From the NCBI GenBank assembly GCA_023334545.1, contig JAADVB010000011.1, forward strand, positions 62,001-126,000: a DNA stretch of 64,000 nucleotides, given 5' to 3'. The DNA is from Salisapilia sapeloensis. Taxonomy: Eukaryota; Oomycota; Peronosporomycetes; Peronosporales; Salisapiliaceae. Shown in pieces: positions 43,393 to 55,700 of the stretch. The notes beneath the pieces are model-generated. The model saw only the letters and a list, made by a program, of their open reading frames with translations. It made no database searches and was not told where the DNA came from. The translations under genes and the position numbers were made by a program. The number at the start of each line of letters is the position of its first letter. The first letter of the stretch is position 1.

Positions 43393-44500
43393 ATGGACAG
43401 GTACGAGCGGATTGAAAAAGGAGCGTCACTTGGCGAAGGCACGTATGGCGTCGTCTACAAGTGCCACGATCGAAAGACGAAAGAGATGGTGGCTTTGAAG
43501 CGCATTCGACTCGAAACAGAGGACGATGGCGTGCCATCCACTGCACTTCGAGAGATTGCTGTACTTCGTGAACTTGAACATCCGAACATTGTCCAGTAAG
43601 ATACAGTATCATTGTAGTACATGACTATTTACTCATGCAATTGTTATAGGTTGAAAGACTGCATTCAGGAAGATAATAAGCTCTATCTGGTATTTGAAAT
43701 TATGGAAAGAGACTTGAAAAAGTACATGGAGCGACACATTGGACAGCTTGATATGCCGACTGCAAAGGTATATAAGATTCATACGTCCACACAAATACGC
43801 TCCTTGCTTAATGAGACATTACCAGATCTTTTTGTATCAATTAATTAAAGGCGTGGCCTTTGCTCATGCTCGTGGTGTCATGCACCGGGATTTGAAGCCT
43901 CAAAACCTGCTCGTGAACGCTCAGAAGCAACTGAAGATTGCCGACTTTGGCCTCGCGAGGAATTATAGCTTACCTGCCGATGCATACACACACGAAGTAG
44001 TGACGCTATGGTACCGTGCACCGGAAGTGCTACTTGGACAAGAAGTGTACACACCAGCCATGGACATTTGGTCCATCGGTGTCATCTTTGCAGAGATGCT
44101 GACGAAAAAAGCATTATTCCCAGGCGACTCGGAGATCGATCAACTCTATCGCATCTTTCGGTAAACTTTACTAGAGAAAGGATGATAGTGCTTTTATCAA
44201 CGGACTCGATAGGATGCTTGGTACACCTGAGGATGAAGTCTGGCCTGGCGTGACGAATCTAAAGGACTATGCAACGACGTTTCCCAAGTGGCGCAAACGT
44301 GACTTCTTTACTGCCTTCCCTCGTCTCGACCCGACTGGAATTGAACTGCTCGAGGTACTCACATTACGATGTATAAGTTGTTGTGTGAACTTATGGTTGA
44401 CGTATAGGGCATGCTTCGGTACAATCCAGCAGAGAGAATTACTGCGAAGGAAGCTCTACGACATCCATTCTTTGAAGACTTGGATTCCGACTTTCTCTAA
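43393..44500 (+). CDS. Cyclin-dependent kinase (PSTALRE type, CDK1/2/5-like)
   Basis: Five exons (43393-43595, 43650-43767, 43826-44160, 44213-44354, 44408-44500) sum to 296 residues, the normal size of a minimal CDK. The Gly loop GEGTYG carries the Thr-Tyr inhibitory pair. The cyclin-binding helix reads PSTALRE (residues 48-54), between PSTAIRE of CDK1/2 and PSSALRE of CDK5. [14 protein letters not shown], the activating Thr in [15 protein letters not shown], and the [13 protein letters not shown] helix are intact. It should be an active cyclin-dependent Ser/Thr kinase controlling the cell cycle. Which human CDK it corresponds to cannot be fixed by eye. Confidence 0.93.
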
Positions 44501-44882
44501 GCTACTTTGAATCACGCTTTATTTCTGTCTTTGCTCTTGTATGTTGCTTTCAATGCCATCGAACTGGATTATATAGTACTTATATACTCAATTGCCTCTT
44601 TCTTACTTTCTTCATGTAGACGAATAGAAGATAAGGCAATGAGCCGATCGAGATCGTAGGTGACGTAAGATGGTTAGTTTAAACACCTATATAGCTATTC
44701 GACTGTAAATCCATGTATTGACCATAAAAGGATTTGTATCGGCGAGGTAGGCATACATGAAGTCGCTATAAAGTAGCTCCTACTCTGTCTCATTTTCTTC
44801 GAGAAGGCGTAATCAACAAATATTCTAGAATCGGACCTGATTCCATGAAGAAAAGAAAACACAAAAAAACTTTAGGAGAGCG
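44501..44882. other. Intergenic region CDK to metalloprotease
   Basis: About 380 AT-rich bases between two plus-strand genes. It should hold the CDK 3' untranslated region and the promoter of the next gene. Nothing specific is seen. Confidence 0.45.
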
Positions 44883-46593
44883 ATGGAAACCATGGAAGCG
44901 ATATACGTGCATTATAAAGGCAAAACAAGCAAACTGGATGCAATAGCTAGTGGTGCAAGCCTTTACGACTTGCAAAAGCGTGTTGAAGATCAATTGCACG
45001 TCCCAGTAGACACCCAACGGCTATTTCATAATAAGCGAAGAATATCTGCATCCCAATCAACACCACTTGCAGACGTGTGCGACTTGACGCAAGATGTGCA
45101 CTTCCATTTGGTTGCAGGGGCATCCAAGAGGCAAATTGAGCAGATGAACTCAACACAGGAAGAAACACGTCGAGAAGAGCACATTCGGTAGCTACTGGCA
45201 TGCTGACTCCTATCTAGCGTATGAATGACTCATGTTATGTATGTAGAGCAAATCGTAAAGTAGTGAGTCTTGCGGACCGAAATGAAGTCTTTGGGGCTCG
45301 AGAAGCTGTTAAATCCAACTATCGCTTCCACAATATTGAGGTGCAAGTATACTCGATTACTGTAGAAAGCTATTAGACTCATGTTTGTTGTAAACAGCCT
45401 CTAGAAGGATTTTCGGACACGCACAAAGCTCGTGAGATCTTGGAACAATTGGCTAATGACCGTGGTGTCCTTGCTGTTCTTCATAAACACAAGTACATAC
45501 GCTATAAGTTCGCATTGTATCGATATACTAAGCATATACGGGCACAGATGGAGCGTAGGAAGTTTAGCAGAAATGAAGCCGGATGGTAAGGTCGGCGTAG
45601 ACCCAGTCTGCGTTCTAGGACTGAACCAGAACAGCGGTCAGAAGATCCTGCTACGATTACGAACGGATGACCTACAGGGCTTTCGTAAAATCCTCAGCAT
45701 TAAAAAAGTGTTGTACCATGAACTTGCCCACAACGTACGTACATGATCCAGTGTCTTTTAAGCCTATACTAACCGTCGTGTGGAAATAATAGAAATTTTC
45801 AGAGCACAACAACGACTTTTACATGCTCATGAGGCAAGTGGAGAAGGAGGCAAATGAGCTAGATTGGACGCAAGCGTCAGGTCGAGCGCTCGGCGGTGGC
45901 TCTTCTGTCGCCCGCATCCCAGAATCTGGTCCTAAGGCAAGAGACGGACATCGACTTGGCGGTAACAGTAAGCAGCAAAGTCGATTGCTCCAAACTCCTG
46001 CCACAGAGACAGCAAACACCAGAGACCAGGTTGAAAGTGTTGAGTCTATTGATGACGATACCAAGCAAGCAACAAACGACGACAATTCCGTCGCCAACGG
46101 AGCCGAGGATCCTGTCGCAAGTGAAGCCAAGCACTCTATGTCCAATGAAGCCGTCAACGCCGTGTCTAATAAAGCTGTCATCGAGGATGCAACTACCAAT
46201 GTGGTACTAGCGCCGGTTGACATGTCATCTGTACAGGAGGAAGTGATGGATTTTGATGATTTGCCCATTAGCGATCGAGAACGGCGTATCCATACTGCCG
46301 TGGCACAGTTACGTGCTCAGTATGGTAGTCAAGTTGTGAGCAAAGCCGTGCAACTTCTCCATAAGATCGTATCGAACATTTTGGCTCACCCGGGAGACGA
46401 CAAGTTTAAATCGCTACGAAAGTCGACGCGGGTATTCAGTGGAAATCTGGCTATCGTTCCAGCTTGTCTGGAATTCTTGATCGCTTTGGGATTTGAAGAT
46501 CAATCCGATCGATTTGTTCTGCAAAGAGAAGACCCAGCATTGCTTTGGATCGGCCGCTCCTCATTAGAAATGATCTTCGCCGCATCGGACTAA
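44883..46593 (+). CDS. Wss1-like (WLM) metalloprotease with UBL and PUB domains
   Basis: Five exons (44883-45187, 45247-45340, 45398-45492, 45548-45734, 45793-46593) sum to 493 residues in frame. A ubiquitin-like fold covers about residues 5-80. The WLM domain follows (VGSLAEMKPDG, LGLNQNSGQKILLRLR) with the zinc site HELAHN at residues 222-227 and a third ligand in FSEHNN. After a low-complexity linker, residues about 385-490 form a PUB/PUG domain (AVQLLHKIVSNIL, ALGFED). WLM proteases such as yeast Wss1 degrade DNA-protein crosslinks with the help of SUMO or ubiquitin and the Cdc48/p97 ATPase. PUB domains bind the p97 tail, so the fusion makes functional sense. Plants have a similar UBL-WLM-PUB layout. 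Met4 could also be the start. Confidence 0.88.
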
Positions 46594-47375
46594 TCAGAAC
46601 AATTCCAAAATGAATAGAGAACCAATACTTAGACCAGAGAGAGGAATTACGTATAACATTTTTCTTGTCTTTGCGAATACAAGTAGTCAATTGAATCAGA
46701 ATATAGCGAAGGTTAATAGATAGAAAGGCGAAAGTGGGTGGGTGAGGCCGAAACTGACACGTGGATAGAAGCACGAGTGAGCAGTAGAGTTTAGATCATG
46801 AATCCACGTTAGAATAATAAACGACGTGGAACGAGTGCTTTACTCTACATGAACGTGAACTCGTGAATGATAGTAATTCGTAGATGGTTTATCATCTGGG
46901 TGGCATCCACTAGGAAAAAATCGGACTGTCTTTGATGATCGAGTCCAAGGGGTCATCTAGAAGGTACAAAATGACTCGACTTGACTAAGTACAGATAGTA
47001 CAGTTGATTGAGGATCTTAACGCCCATAGCGAACCAATATGACGGTAGCTATAGCGGTACTTTGTACTTGAGTTGCCAGTTAAGCAATGTCAGACGAGGC
47101 ATCAGTGCCGTAGACGTGGCATGTCAACTTTCCCTCTTTGATTGGATCTCGTCCATTTGTAGCAGCACGCCTGTGCCAAAGCTGTTTATCGTTCTCGCTT
47201 TTGCTTATGTATGGACGAAACCACTTTCGCTTTGACGCAAGCCAAAACCGGCTTCTGACTGACGTGAATTGCCCACTTTTCTAGAGCTCATTCAGGAATT
47301 TGCGCCAAAGCTACCACAACGCCATCCAAGCATACTACTTCTGTGCAGTCGCATCTCTTCCTACTAAGATAAATA
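46594..47375. other. Intergenic region with no gene seen
   Basis: About 780 bases between two plus-strand genes. A 75-codon frame at 47008-47235 has no domain and no plausible partners. It should include the promoter of the acyl-CoA synthetase gene. Confidence 0.45.
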
Positions 47376-49384
47376 ATGGCTCAGTTTCGAGTATGTTACC
47401 GTTCTACATGACGAACACTATACTTGAGCTATTAAAATCTACGTACTAAACCAAATGTCTATAGACATCGAAGGTTACGGATGAAGTAGAGCTTCGAGAC
47501 GATGATACTGCCCAAGCGCCCGAGACGATCATTTCGATGTGGGATCGAGCCATCAAGCGATTTGGAGACAAGGAGGCTCTCCACGTCAAGCGTGGCGAAA
47601 ATTGGTCGGCTATCACTTTTAACGAGTACTACGATCGTTGCCGCGACTTTGCCAAATCGCTCATAAGCGTTGGTCTTAAGCGCTATGACGGTGTCAGTAT
47701 CATCGGCTTCAACTCTCCCGAGTGGCTAGTGGCCGACTATGGATGCATCTTCGCTGGTGGTGTCGCCGCCGGAGTCTACCCCACGAACGGACAGGCTACC
47801 TGTGAATACATTGCTGAGCACTCCGAATCCGCGGTTGCAGTCTGTGATGGGTATCTCCAGCTCAAGAAATACCTTGGCGGTACTTCCAAAATGCCCAACT
47901 TGAAGGCTCTGGTCATCTATAATGAGCCTGTGCCAGAGGACATCAATGTTGACGTGCCTGTCTACACATTTGACCAGTTCATGAAGCTTGGTGCCAACGT
48001 TCCTGACGACGAATTGGAACAGCGTATGCGCTCTCAGAAACCGAACCAATGTTGTGCTATTATCTACACGTCCGGAACGACGGGCGAACCCAAGGGTGCT
48101 ATGCTTCACCATGACAACATGGTCTGGCAGGTGAAGGGTGTGCTTTCGAAGCTAGAGAAGAACGTTGATCACAAAGTTGACAACGGGTGGAGCAATGTCA
48201 GCTACTTGCCCATGTCCCACGTTGCAGCGCAAGTGCTCGACCTCCTTGCTCCGGTCTGCCGTGGTATGCAGATTTGGTTTGCCCAACCTGACGCACTCAA
48301 GGGTACGATTTTAAACACCTTAAAAGAGGTTCGTCCGACACTTTTCATCGGTGTGCCTCGTGTCTGGGAGAAATTTGCAGCCAAACTTCAGGCTATGTCG
48401 AATGAACGGACGGGGACTAAGAAAGCCATTGCCGAATGGGCACAGAAGCTTGGATCCAAAAAGTCTCGTCGTGCTCAATTCGATGGTGATGGAAAGGAGC
48501 CCTTCGGCATGTCCATTGCCGGTAAGCTTGCGCTGCGCAAGGTAAAGGAGGCTATTGGTCTGGACAAGGCCATCACGTGTATTACGGCTGCTGCGCCCAT
48601 TTCCAAGGATGCCATTGATCTCTTCGCGTCGCTCGATATCCCCTTGTACGATCTGTACGGCGCCAGTGAAGCTTCTGGTGCGCAGGCTTTCTGCATACAA
48701 AAGGAGTGGAAGACAGGAAGCATTGGTCGTACGCTTGAAGGCTCCCGTGTGCGGACGGACCCACAGACGAACGAATTGCTCATTTACGGGCGCAACGTCA
48801 TGATGGGGTACCTGAAAAACGAAGAAGGTACGAAAGAAGCCATTGACGACGATGGATGGCTTCACACAGGTGATTGTGCTCGCATTGACGAAGACGGCTT
48901 TATCTCCATCATCGGACGAATTAAAGAACTGATCATTACGGCCGGTGGTGAAAACATTCCTCCACTTCGTATTGAAGCGACAATCTTGGAGGAAATTCCA
49001 CTCCTGTCCGCCGCAATGGTCGTTGGTGATCGTCGAAAGTTCTTGTCGGCACTGTTCACACTACCGTCGAAGCCTGATCCTCAGACTGGTCGCCCGACTA
49101 ACGAGTTGGATGACGGTGCTGTCAAGATCCTTCGATCCATTGGAAGCGACGCAACAACAGTGCAGGAGGCACAAGTGGATGTGAAGGTGAAGGCCTACTT
49201 GGATGAAGGTCTAAAGCGTATCAACCAGCGCGCTATCTCCCATGCCCAACGAGTCAATAAGTTCGCCATCTTGGATCAGGACTTTTCGCTGCCAGGCGGT
49301 GAGTTGACCCCAACGCTCAAGCTCAAGCGTCGGGTGGTCCTCAACAAGTACGCCGACTTGATTGAAGAAATGTACAACGTGTAA
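47376..49384 (+). CDS. Long-chain acyl-CoA synthetase, bubblegum (ACSBG) type
   Basis: Two exons, a tiny first exon of 15 bases (47376-47390, MAQFR) and 47465-49384, give 644 residues. AMP-binding motifs are present: P-loop YTSGTTGEPKG, the YGASEASG segment, the HTGDCARIDEDGF hinge region, and the catalytic Lys region near the C-terminus. The stretch FNSPEWLVADYG...GGVAAGVYPTN is typical of the ACSBG/bubblegum subgroup. The enzyme activates long- or very-long-chain fatty acids to acyl-CoA with ATP, on ER or plasma membranes, for beta-oxidation and lipid synthesis. A paralogue lies at 61099-63326 on the other strand. Without the mini-exon the frame would start at Met 47537 and lose about 29 residues. 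Confidence 0.93.
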
Positions 49385-49756
49385 GTAGCGTCGTTCGAAG
49401 TTTGATGTTCTCGAACGAGTGAAAGCAAGAGGCTAGTCTCGTTCAATTTTGCATAGATCGTTGACAAGCGATACCAAATACAATCGTAGTTTCCATGATC
49501 CATTTCTCGTACCATCATTTTATCAGACGCGAACTACGTTGCTGTATCTTAAGTTTCCACAGCAGTTATTACTATTCCAGCAAGAAACTCGTGATAGACT
49601 TAAGTGAGAACTATAGCTAATGGTCGCAATTGAAGCTTGAGCAGGAAACATGGAAACATGAAAACCTGGAAACGGCCTCCTTAATTCGTTTCAGTATGCA
49701 TACCTGGGAAGCAGCAAGTCGAGGAATAAAACGACATAAAGCATAATCGCATTGAT
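49385..49756. other. Intergenic region upstream of the giant gene
   Basis: About 370 bases between two plus-strand genes. It should contain the acyl-CoA synthetase 3' end and the giant gene's promoter. A short repetitive patch (gaaacatggaaacatg, then aaacctggaaac) lies around 49647-49673. No gene is seen. Confidence 0.45.
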
Positions 49757-52700
49757 ATGCCAAAGTCGCCGAAAAAAACGCCCAAAAAGAAGAAGGGAGG
49801 CGAAGAGGCTGAACTAGAAGAAGATGCGTTAGAGGAATGGCTATCTCGTGGATTCAATAAAGAAGATTTTACTTTAGATAAAATGCTGCGTAGGCTCAAC
49901 TACCTCTCATTCTAGCTTACCAGCACTTAAAACTATCTTTTACACAGGTATATGGATGCTCGATGATCAGGCAAATGGAATTGATGAAGATGACGAGGAT
50001 AATGAAGCCTCGTTGGAAGCCAAGCTGGAGCTGATGCAAAGCTACTACTTGCTAAATCCAATCCTGCAACGAGGTAGAGAAAAGAAAAAGCAACTACAAA
50101 ACACGCTTCGTACCGAAGTACTGCATTTACTCTTTATATCAAAAGCCGTTGAGTAAGAATACAATGAGTAGCTTCAAAAAGCCGATAAAGCTTGGACAGC
50201 CTTCAAAGATTATGTCGAGCTACCTCCCTTGAAGCGTCGACGCCTCATTCGTGAGTATGCACAACGGGTGAAGCGAGCAAAAGAGCAAGCGAAACAAGAT
50301 GCAGATCTTAAAAAGCAGCTACAAGAGCAAATGGATGAAGAGTTACGTGCTGAACGTGAGCTCAAGCGGTCATTAAGAAAGAGATACAAGAGCAAATCAT
50401 TGCATTTAAATCGACTACGTGAGCTCAAAGAAATAGCCGATCGTAAAGTTCGTGAGGACGAGTATGAGATGCTAAGACTTCAGAAACAGGCTCGATTAGA
50501 CGAGAAACAAGATTTAAAGGCGAATGCACTACAGAAACAGAACCAAATAAAGATTCGGCAGGAAGTCGAACGTCGACAGCAAAATGATAAGTTTTGGGAA
50601 AAAGAAAAGCAAGTAGCAAGGCGTCATGCTAATGAACAGATTTTTGATGAAACTCGACATCAAGCATTGGAGGCGGATGTTATGGCAGTGAAGGATGAAG
50701 TCCGGCTGATGGGTGAGGGAGAGTCGAACAATGTAGATGACACCCCGAATCGACCACCGAGCTATATGCCTACAGGCATTTTTGGAACGGACTTTACTGC
50801 TGGTGAGTGGAAATCTGCGATAGAAGGTGGACATAAGTCTGGACTAGGTACATCAAATTGCTTCTCAGTAAATGCTTCATCGAGTCTAATTTGTTTATGA
50901 AAGACGAGCACACGATAGGTGTGTTTTCAGGTCGTAGCTTTCGTCCAGAAGTCGAGTCTCTTCGTCACAAAGTGATCGTTGCAGAGTCAAAAGTCACGCA
51001 AGCAAAGCAAGCACTGGACGGAGTTGCGCGTACAAAAGTGTACATTCAAGAGGAGCGTAAAAAAAGAAGCAAAGAAGCAGAGAAACTAAAGAACGAACTC
51101 AATCAAATTGCTGTGCAATACGCGAAAGTGGCGGACAGCTTATCGGGCCCACCTCGACGGGACGCAGAGGAAACCAACAAAGTAGAGTTTCACGAATTAG
51201 CAAGAAGAAGGCAAAAATGCAGACAGTCTTTACGTGACCTAGAAGAGGAGGATTTGGAGCTACAGCGACAAATGGAGAAAGCGAGCTCAAAAGAAACAAG
51301 TGTAATAGCTACATTAGAATCGCGTCAGGTCGAATACTCAAAGTTAGCAAAACGTTTGGAAGACATGGATGGTAATGTGAAGACACTTCCTGTAGTCATG
51401 GGTAAAGGGATCCTTGCTCCCAACCTTCCACACGGCGAGCCTCCGTCAGAGTTAGAGAAGATTACAATGATTCATCAAGATCCAACATCAATGTATCGGC
51501 AGGTAACAATGAGCAGTAAACTAGAGATCTTTAAGGTGCAAGCAGAGCCAGCAAAAAACTATTACAAAGATGTTAAACGAACAAACGTTGCAGCGTGGAA
51601 AGCAAATGAAGAGCGAGATGCATCGAGATATGAATTGGAAGGTGCTGCAACGCGTTTAGCCAATTTACGCAATAGCATAGTCGAGCAGCGGCAAACTAGT
51701 TTACGAGCGGATCTCACACAAGCGATATTACGTTTCCATGTGAATGATCTTTCATTTATAATTTCGAGAACGACGATTTTTAACTATCTGCATAGAATGG
51801 TCCTCACAAGCTCCGCGAGCGCCGAGCTCCTCAGTGTGGTATAAAATCCTGGAAAGACAGTATCAGTCGTACAAGGACGTTCAACATTTGCTTTCCTTCC
51901 AATACCAACATCTTCCACGTTGAGAATGTAATGGAGACAGCTCAACTACGAGGAAGATTGGAGCTACCAAAACTATGTGCATACAAAGTTACTCTGGCGA
52001 CTTCGATCATGCGACTTGATTTGGATACGGGTGCCATGACAAAGATAGATCAGACTAAAGTGAACGGCGTACATTTGGTACATGACATGGTTCTATACAC
52101 CGGTACAAGTGATGATTCTATTTGGAAGCAAGATTTAAAAACAGATATTAATGAGGTATAGCAATAATAAATTTTAAGTGGATAGCATCCAGGTTTTACG
52201 AGAACTAATTTTTGGAACAAAGGCTAGCGATGGATACAGCAAGACGTTTGAATTTCGAGGAGCGCGATTGTATTTTTGTTTTGCTTTTACTCCTCAAAAA
52301 GCAATGCAAAAAGATAAGGAACTGTATTGTCTAGTCGTAGATGATTCATTTTCCTACAAAGAGCTTGTAGAAGACTTTCGATTGGAAGAAGCAAGGACAA
52401 GAGCACTTCAACAAGAGTCGCATATTGTATCGGAAATGGTAAAGACACTACGTGCCCAATTTGCTCGTTCCAACAGTGAGCGATGTGGCAAGCTTATTAA
52501 GGAGCTCGTGAACGTTGAGGAAAGCAAAGCAAAAACTTGTGATTCCAAAGTCTTACATGGCCATCTCCAGCGATTCAAACGATCCGAATATACCAAGTTA
52601 CTACGTGTGGAAATCAAAAAGGAAATTGCTATGCAAATAGATCAAGATATAGCAACAAGAAAGAAGCAATTGGGAAACATAGCCAGTGATGGAAACAAAG

Positions 52701-55700
52701 CTGATAGCACGGCCCACAAGAACCAGAGTATAGACACATCCAGGTACCGTGTCGTCTTCCATAAATAAATAATCAACTAATGTATTCGACTTAGAACGAA
52801 ATACCAGGAAAGGAGGGTCGAGCGCATCCAACCTACTATTCAGCAGGCAGTTGATGCATTGGGGCAGTATTGTACTTTTAAATCTGCTGCAGCGAATGCA
52901 CCTGCAGCACAACCTTCTTTCTTCGCTGAGTGCTCTATAGTAAGTGGTGTGCGACTGGAATGGCGTCAAGGAAGAACTGATTTAAAAGTAGCGCACCAAT
53001 TAATTTCTGTCGCAAGTACCAGTCGAATGAAATCTCAGATGCTGTGGACCTCCTTGGAAAAGTCGAACAGTGTTCTTATATCGAGTGAATTTAATAAGCT
53101 TCTCCAGTTAGAACGATCAAAGAAGCGGCAAGATGAGGCAATTGATGCAGAAAAGCTAGCCCAACTTGCCGAGGTAGAAAACGAACGTGAAGTAGTATTA
53201 AAGCAACACGAGCGAATTGCTCGAAGCAGATTTCTCCACGACATAAACGATCAAACTTATAGACAGCAAGAACTGCATCGACGTCGATGGCTATTCTATA
53301 TGGAAGCTATGCGCCTGACAACGTACAATGAAAGGATCTCATCTCAAATCGATTTCCGAGTGAATCGGATGTTAAAGGCTCTTAAAAGCGATGATTCTAC
53401 CCCAGAGGTAGCTGATCGCGTGACGCAAAAAGTAAAAGAAGATTTCGCAAATCAATACGTCACGGGTAAAATGGCATTTATCAATAAAACGTGGGATCGG
53501 AAGAAACATCGGGCAGCCGAGGACCGTTTACGGCTGAATAATAAGCATCGCGCAGAGCTGAATGCACTGGACCAAAGAGTGTTGGAGATCGAACTCAAGG
53601 CTGACAAGGAGAAGCAAAGGCTACAAAAAGAAAGCCAAGCTCAACTTAAACAAAAACTTCAAATACCTGACTTTGAACGCGCTATTGGTGGAAGGTTTTC
53701 CTGTGAGCATCGCCATGTGCGAGCATGGGGGAACATGTATGGGTCAGGTAGTATATGCCGATCTTGTGGAAAGGAAATGTCAAAGTCTTTTGACGATCCA
53801 GACCATGGTCGTGGTGCTGATCCACAGTTGGACGAAGACGTTCTAGTCCATCGTGCTCAAGCGACGAGTGGTCTAGGCTTCCATTTTCAAAATGCAGGCC
53901 ATTTGAAGCGTGTAGAGGACGAGCGACTTCGCTTGGAGAAAGAGTGGCGAGAAATGGAGCTTTCCGAAACCATGCTGTACGACTGGCACGATGCCAAAGC
54001 CATTGTTGATTTCAACTTCAGACACAACATTGCCCGAAATGATGAAGTTGACCATGTTAGTAGTGCGCATCCGTTGTATACCCGTTATGTTCGCGAAATG
54101 CACCAAGCAGCTTTTAAAGACGATATGCTGTTTTTTGGTCGACTCTATAGCTTCTGCCATCGTATCGAGCGAATTAAGCAAGAGCTTGAAAGCTGCAAAA
54201 TCCAGCTCATCATACAGGTATATAAGCTTTATGTGTTATGCTCCTTGTATACTAAATAGATTAACTTAATCTTCTACATGATGAAAGTAGAAAGACTTTC
54301 TTTGTGCTGTCCAACGAGAAAGCGATATCATCGATACGGTCTTACCAGTAGTCGAGTACGATCGAGCAAGAGCTCAACGACTTGTGCATGAAGATAAAGC
54401 AGCACGCAAAAACCTGAAGATAGCTCGAGAGCAGCTTCCTATCGCTAAAATAGAATACTCCGCCGCAAAGGCTGGCATACAGGGTGTTGAAGAAGATGCG
54501 GAACATGCAGAACGATATGTTCCAGCAATCGTCCAGAGCAGCGAAGAAATGAAAAAGCTACTGGAACGAAGTAAAACGGAGTTAGAATGTGTCAAGACGA
54601 ATATTACCAAGCATACCGAAGCACTTGGTGAAGCTCGGTTGCAGAATGAAAATAACAGTAAGTTGTTGTGTCAGCTGGGCTGCCGAATACCAAATGCCAT
54701 CTTCCAAACACCTTTCGGGATTGCGAAAGTGAACTATTACAGATCAGAAGACACGTGTGTTGTGATGAACTGTTTGGAATGGCAAGCAACTTTTGTCATA
54801 CCCATGGAAGAGCTATTAGCGATCGAAGCAATGCGGCAGGAAGAAGCGCAAATTGCAATGGAGTACGAGGACAAGTTATCCCTTAGCTTTCTTCAGTACG
54901 AGCGAAGAATAGCCGAAGAAACGCGCGTAAGCATGGAGAAAGATGAAAAAGAGATTCGATATTATCGATCGTGGAAAGAGAGCAAAGATGAAGAAGATGC
55001 CGTTGTATTGAAAGCGGTATGCGAAGAAGAGCTGAAAGTGTACTTTCAATATCAAAATGATCCTGAGTTTCGCAAGTCACTACATTGTAAAGCCAAAGAG
55101 AAGGCAAAGGCAGCTCGGAAAGAGGAGTTAGAAGGGAAACCTAAAACGATAAAAGTTCGACTTACCCCAGCTCCACTTGCGATCATGTGGCTGACGAAGA
55201 CATGGGAAAAACAGCTTGTTCTAGACCTCATTAGTGAGCGATGTTCCAGTAAGACGAAAGAAATTCGGGATACATATCGTAGATCTCGCGATGATAAACT
55301 CGCAGCAACCTTGCAGCAAAATTTATATCATGATGTAGTTCACAGTGTTGTCTTAAACCTAGTCATCGAGACCACAGACAAGTACCAAGAGAGTGTGATG
55401 CAATCATTAAGGCTCAGCTCGAGCGCAGCAGTGACATTAAATGGTGGAGAAGACATAACTTATGATCGCAGCATATATTTAGGCCGGTTGTGGATGGCAA
55501 AGAGTAAAGCTGCCCAAATATTGTATACAGCTTGGAAAACCGAACATGATAAGTTGGATGTACTTAGGATGGAAATCCAGCGTAGAGAAGAAGTTGCGCG
55601 GAAGGCAGAAGAGGAACGCCAACGAATTGAAGCAATGCAGAGGGAAATGCAGCGTGAAGAGCGCTATTGTCAAGCGTTTTATCTAGAAGAAATGATGTTT

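Noticed and set aside
47008-47235. A 75-codon plus-strand open frame in an intergenic stretch
   Set aside because: No conserved motif, no splice partners and unremarkable composition.
52156-52192. A break between two genes inside the giant coding region
   Set aside because: A 37-base intron restores the frame. Phase is kept across all eight exons, which favours one gene.
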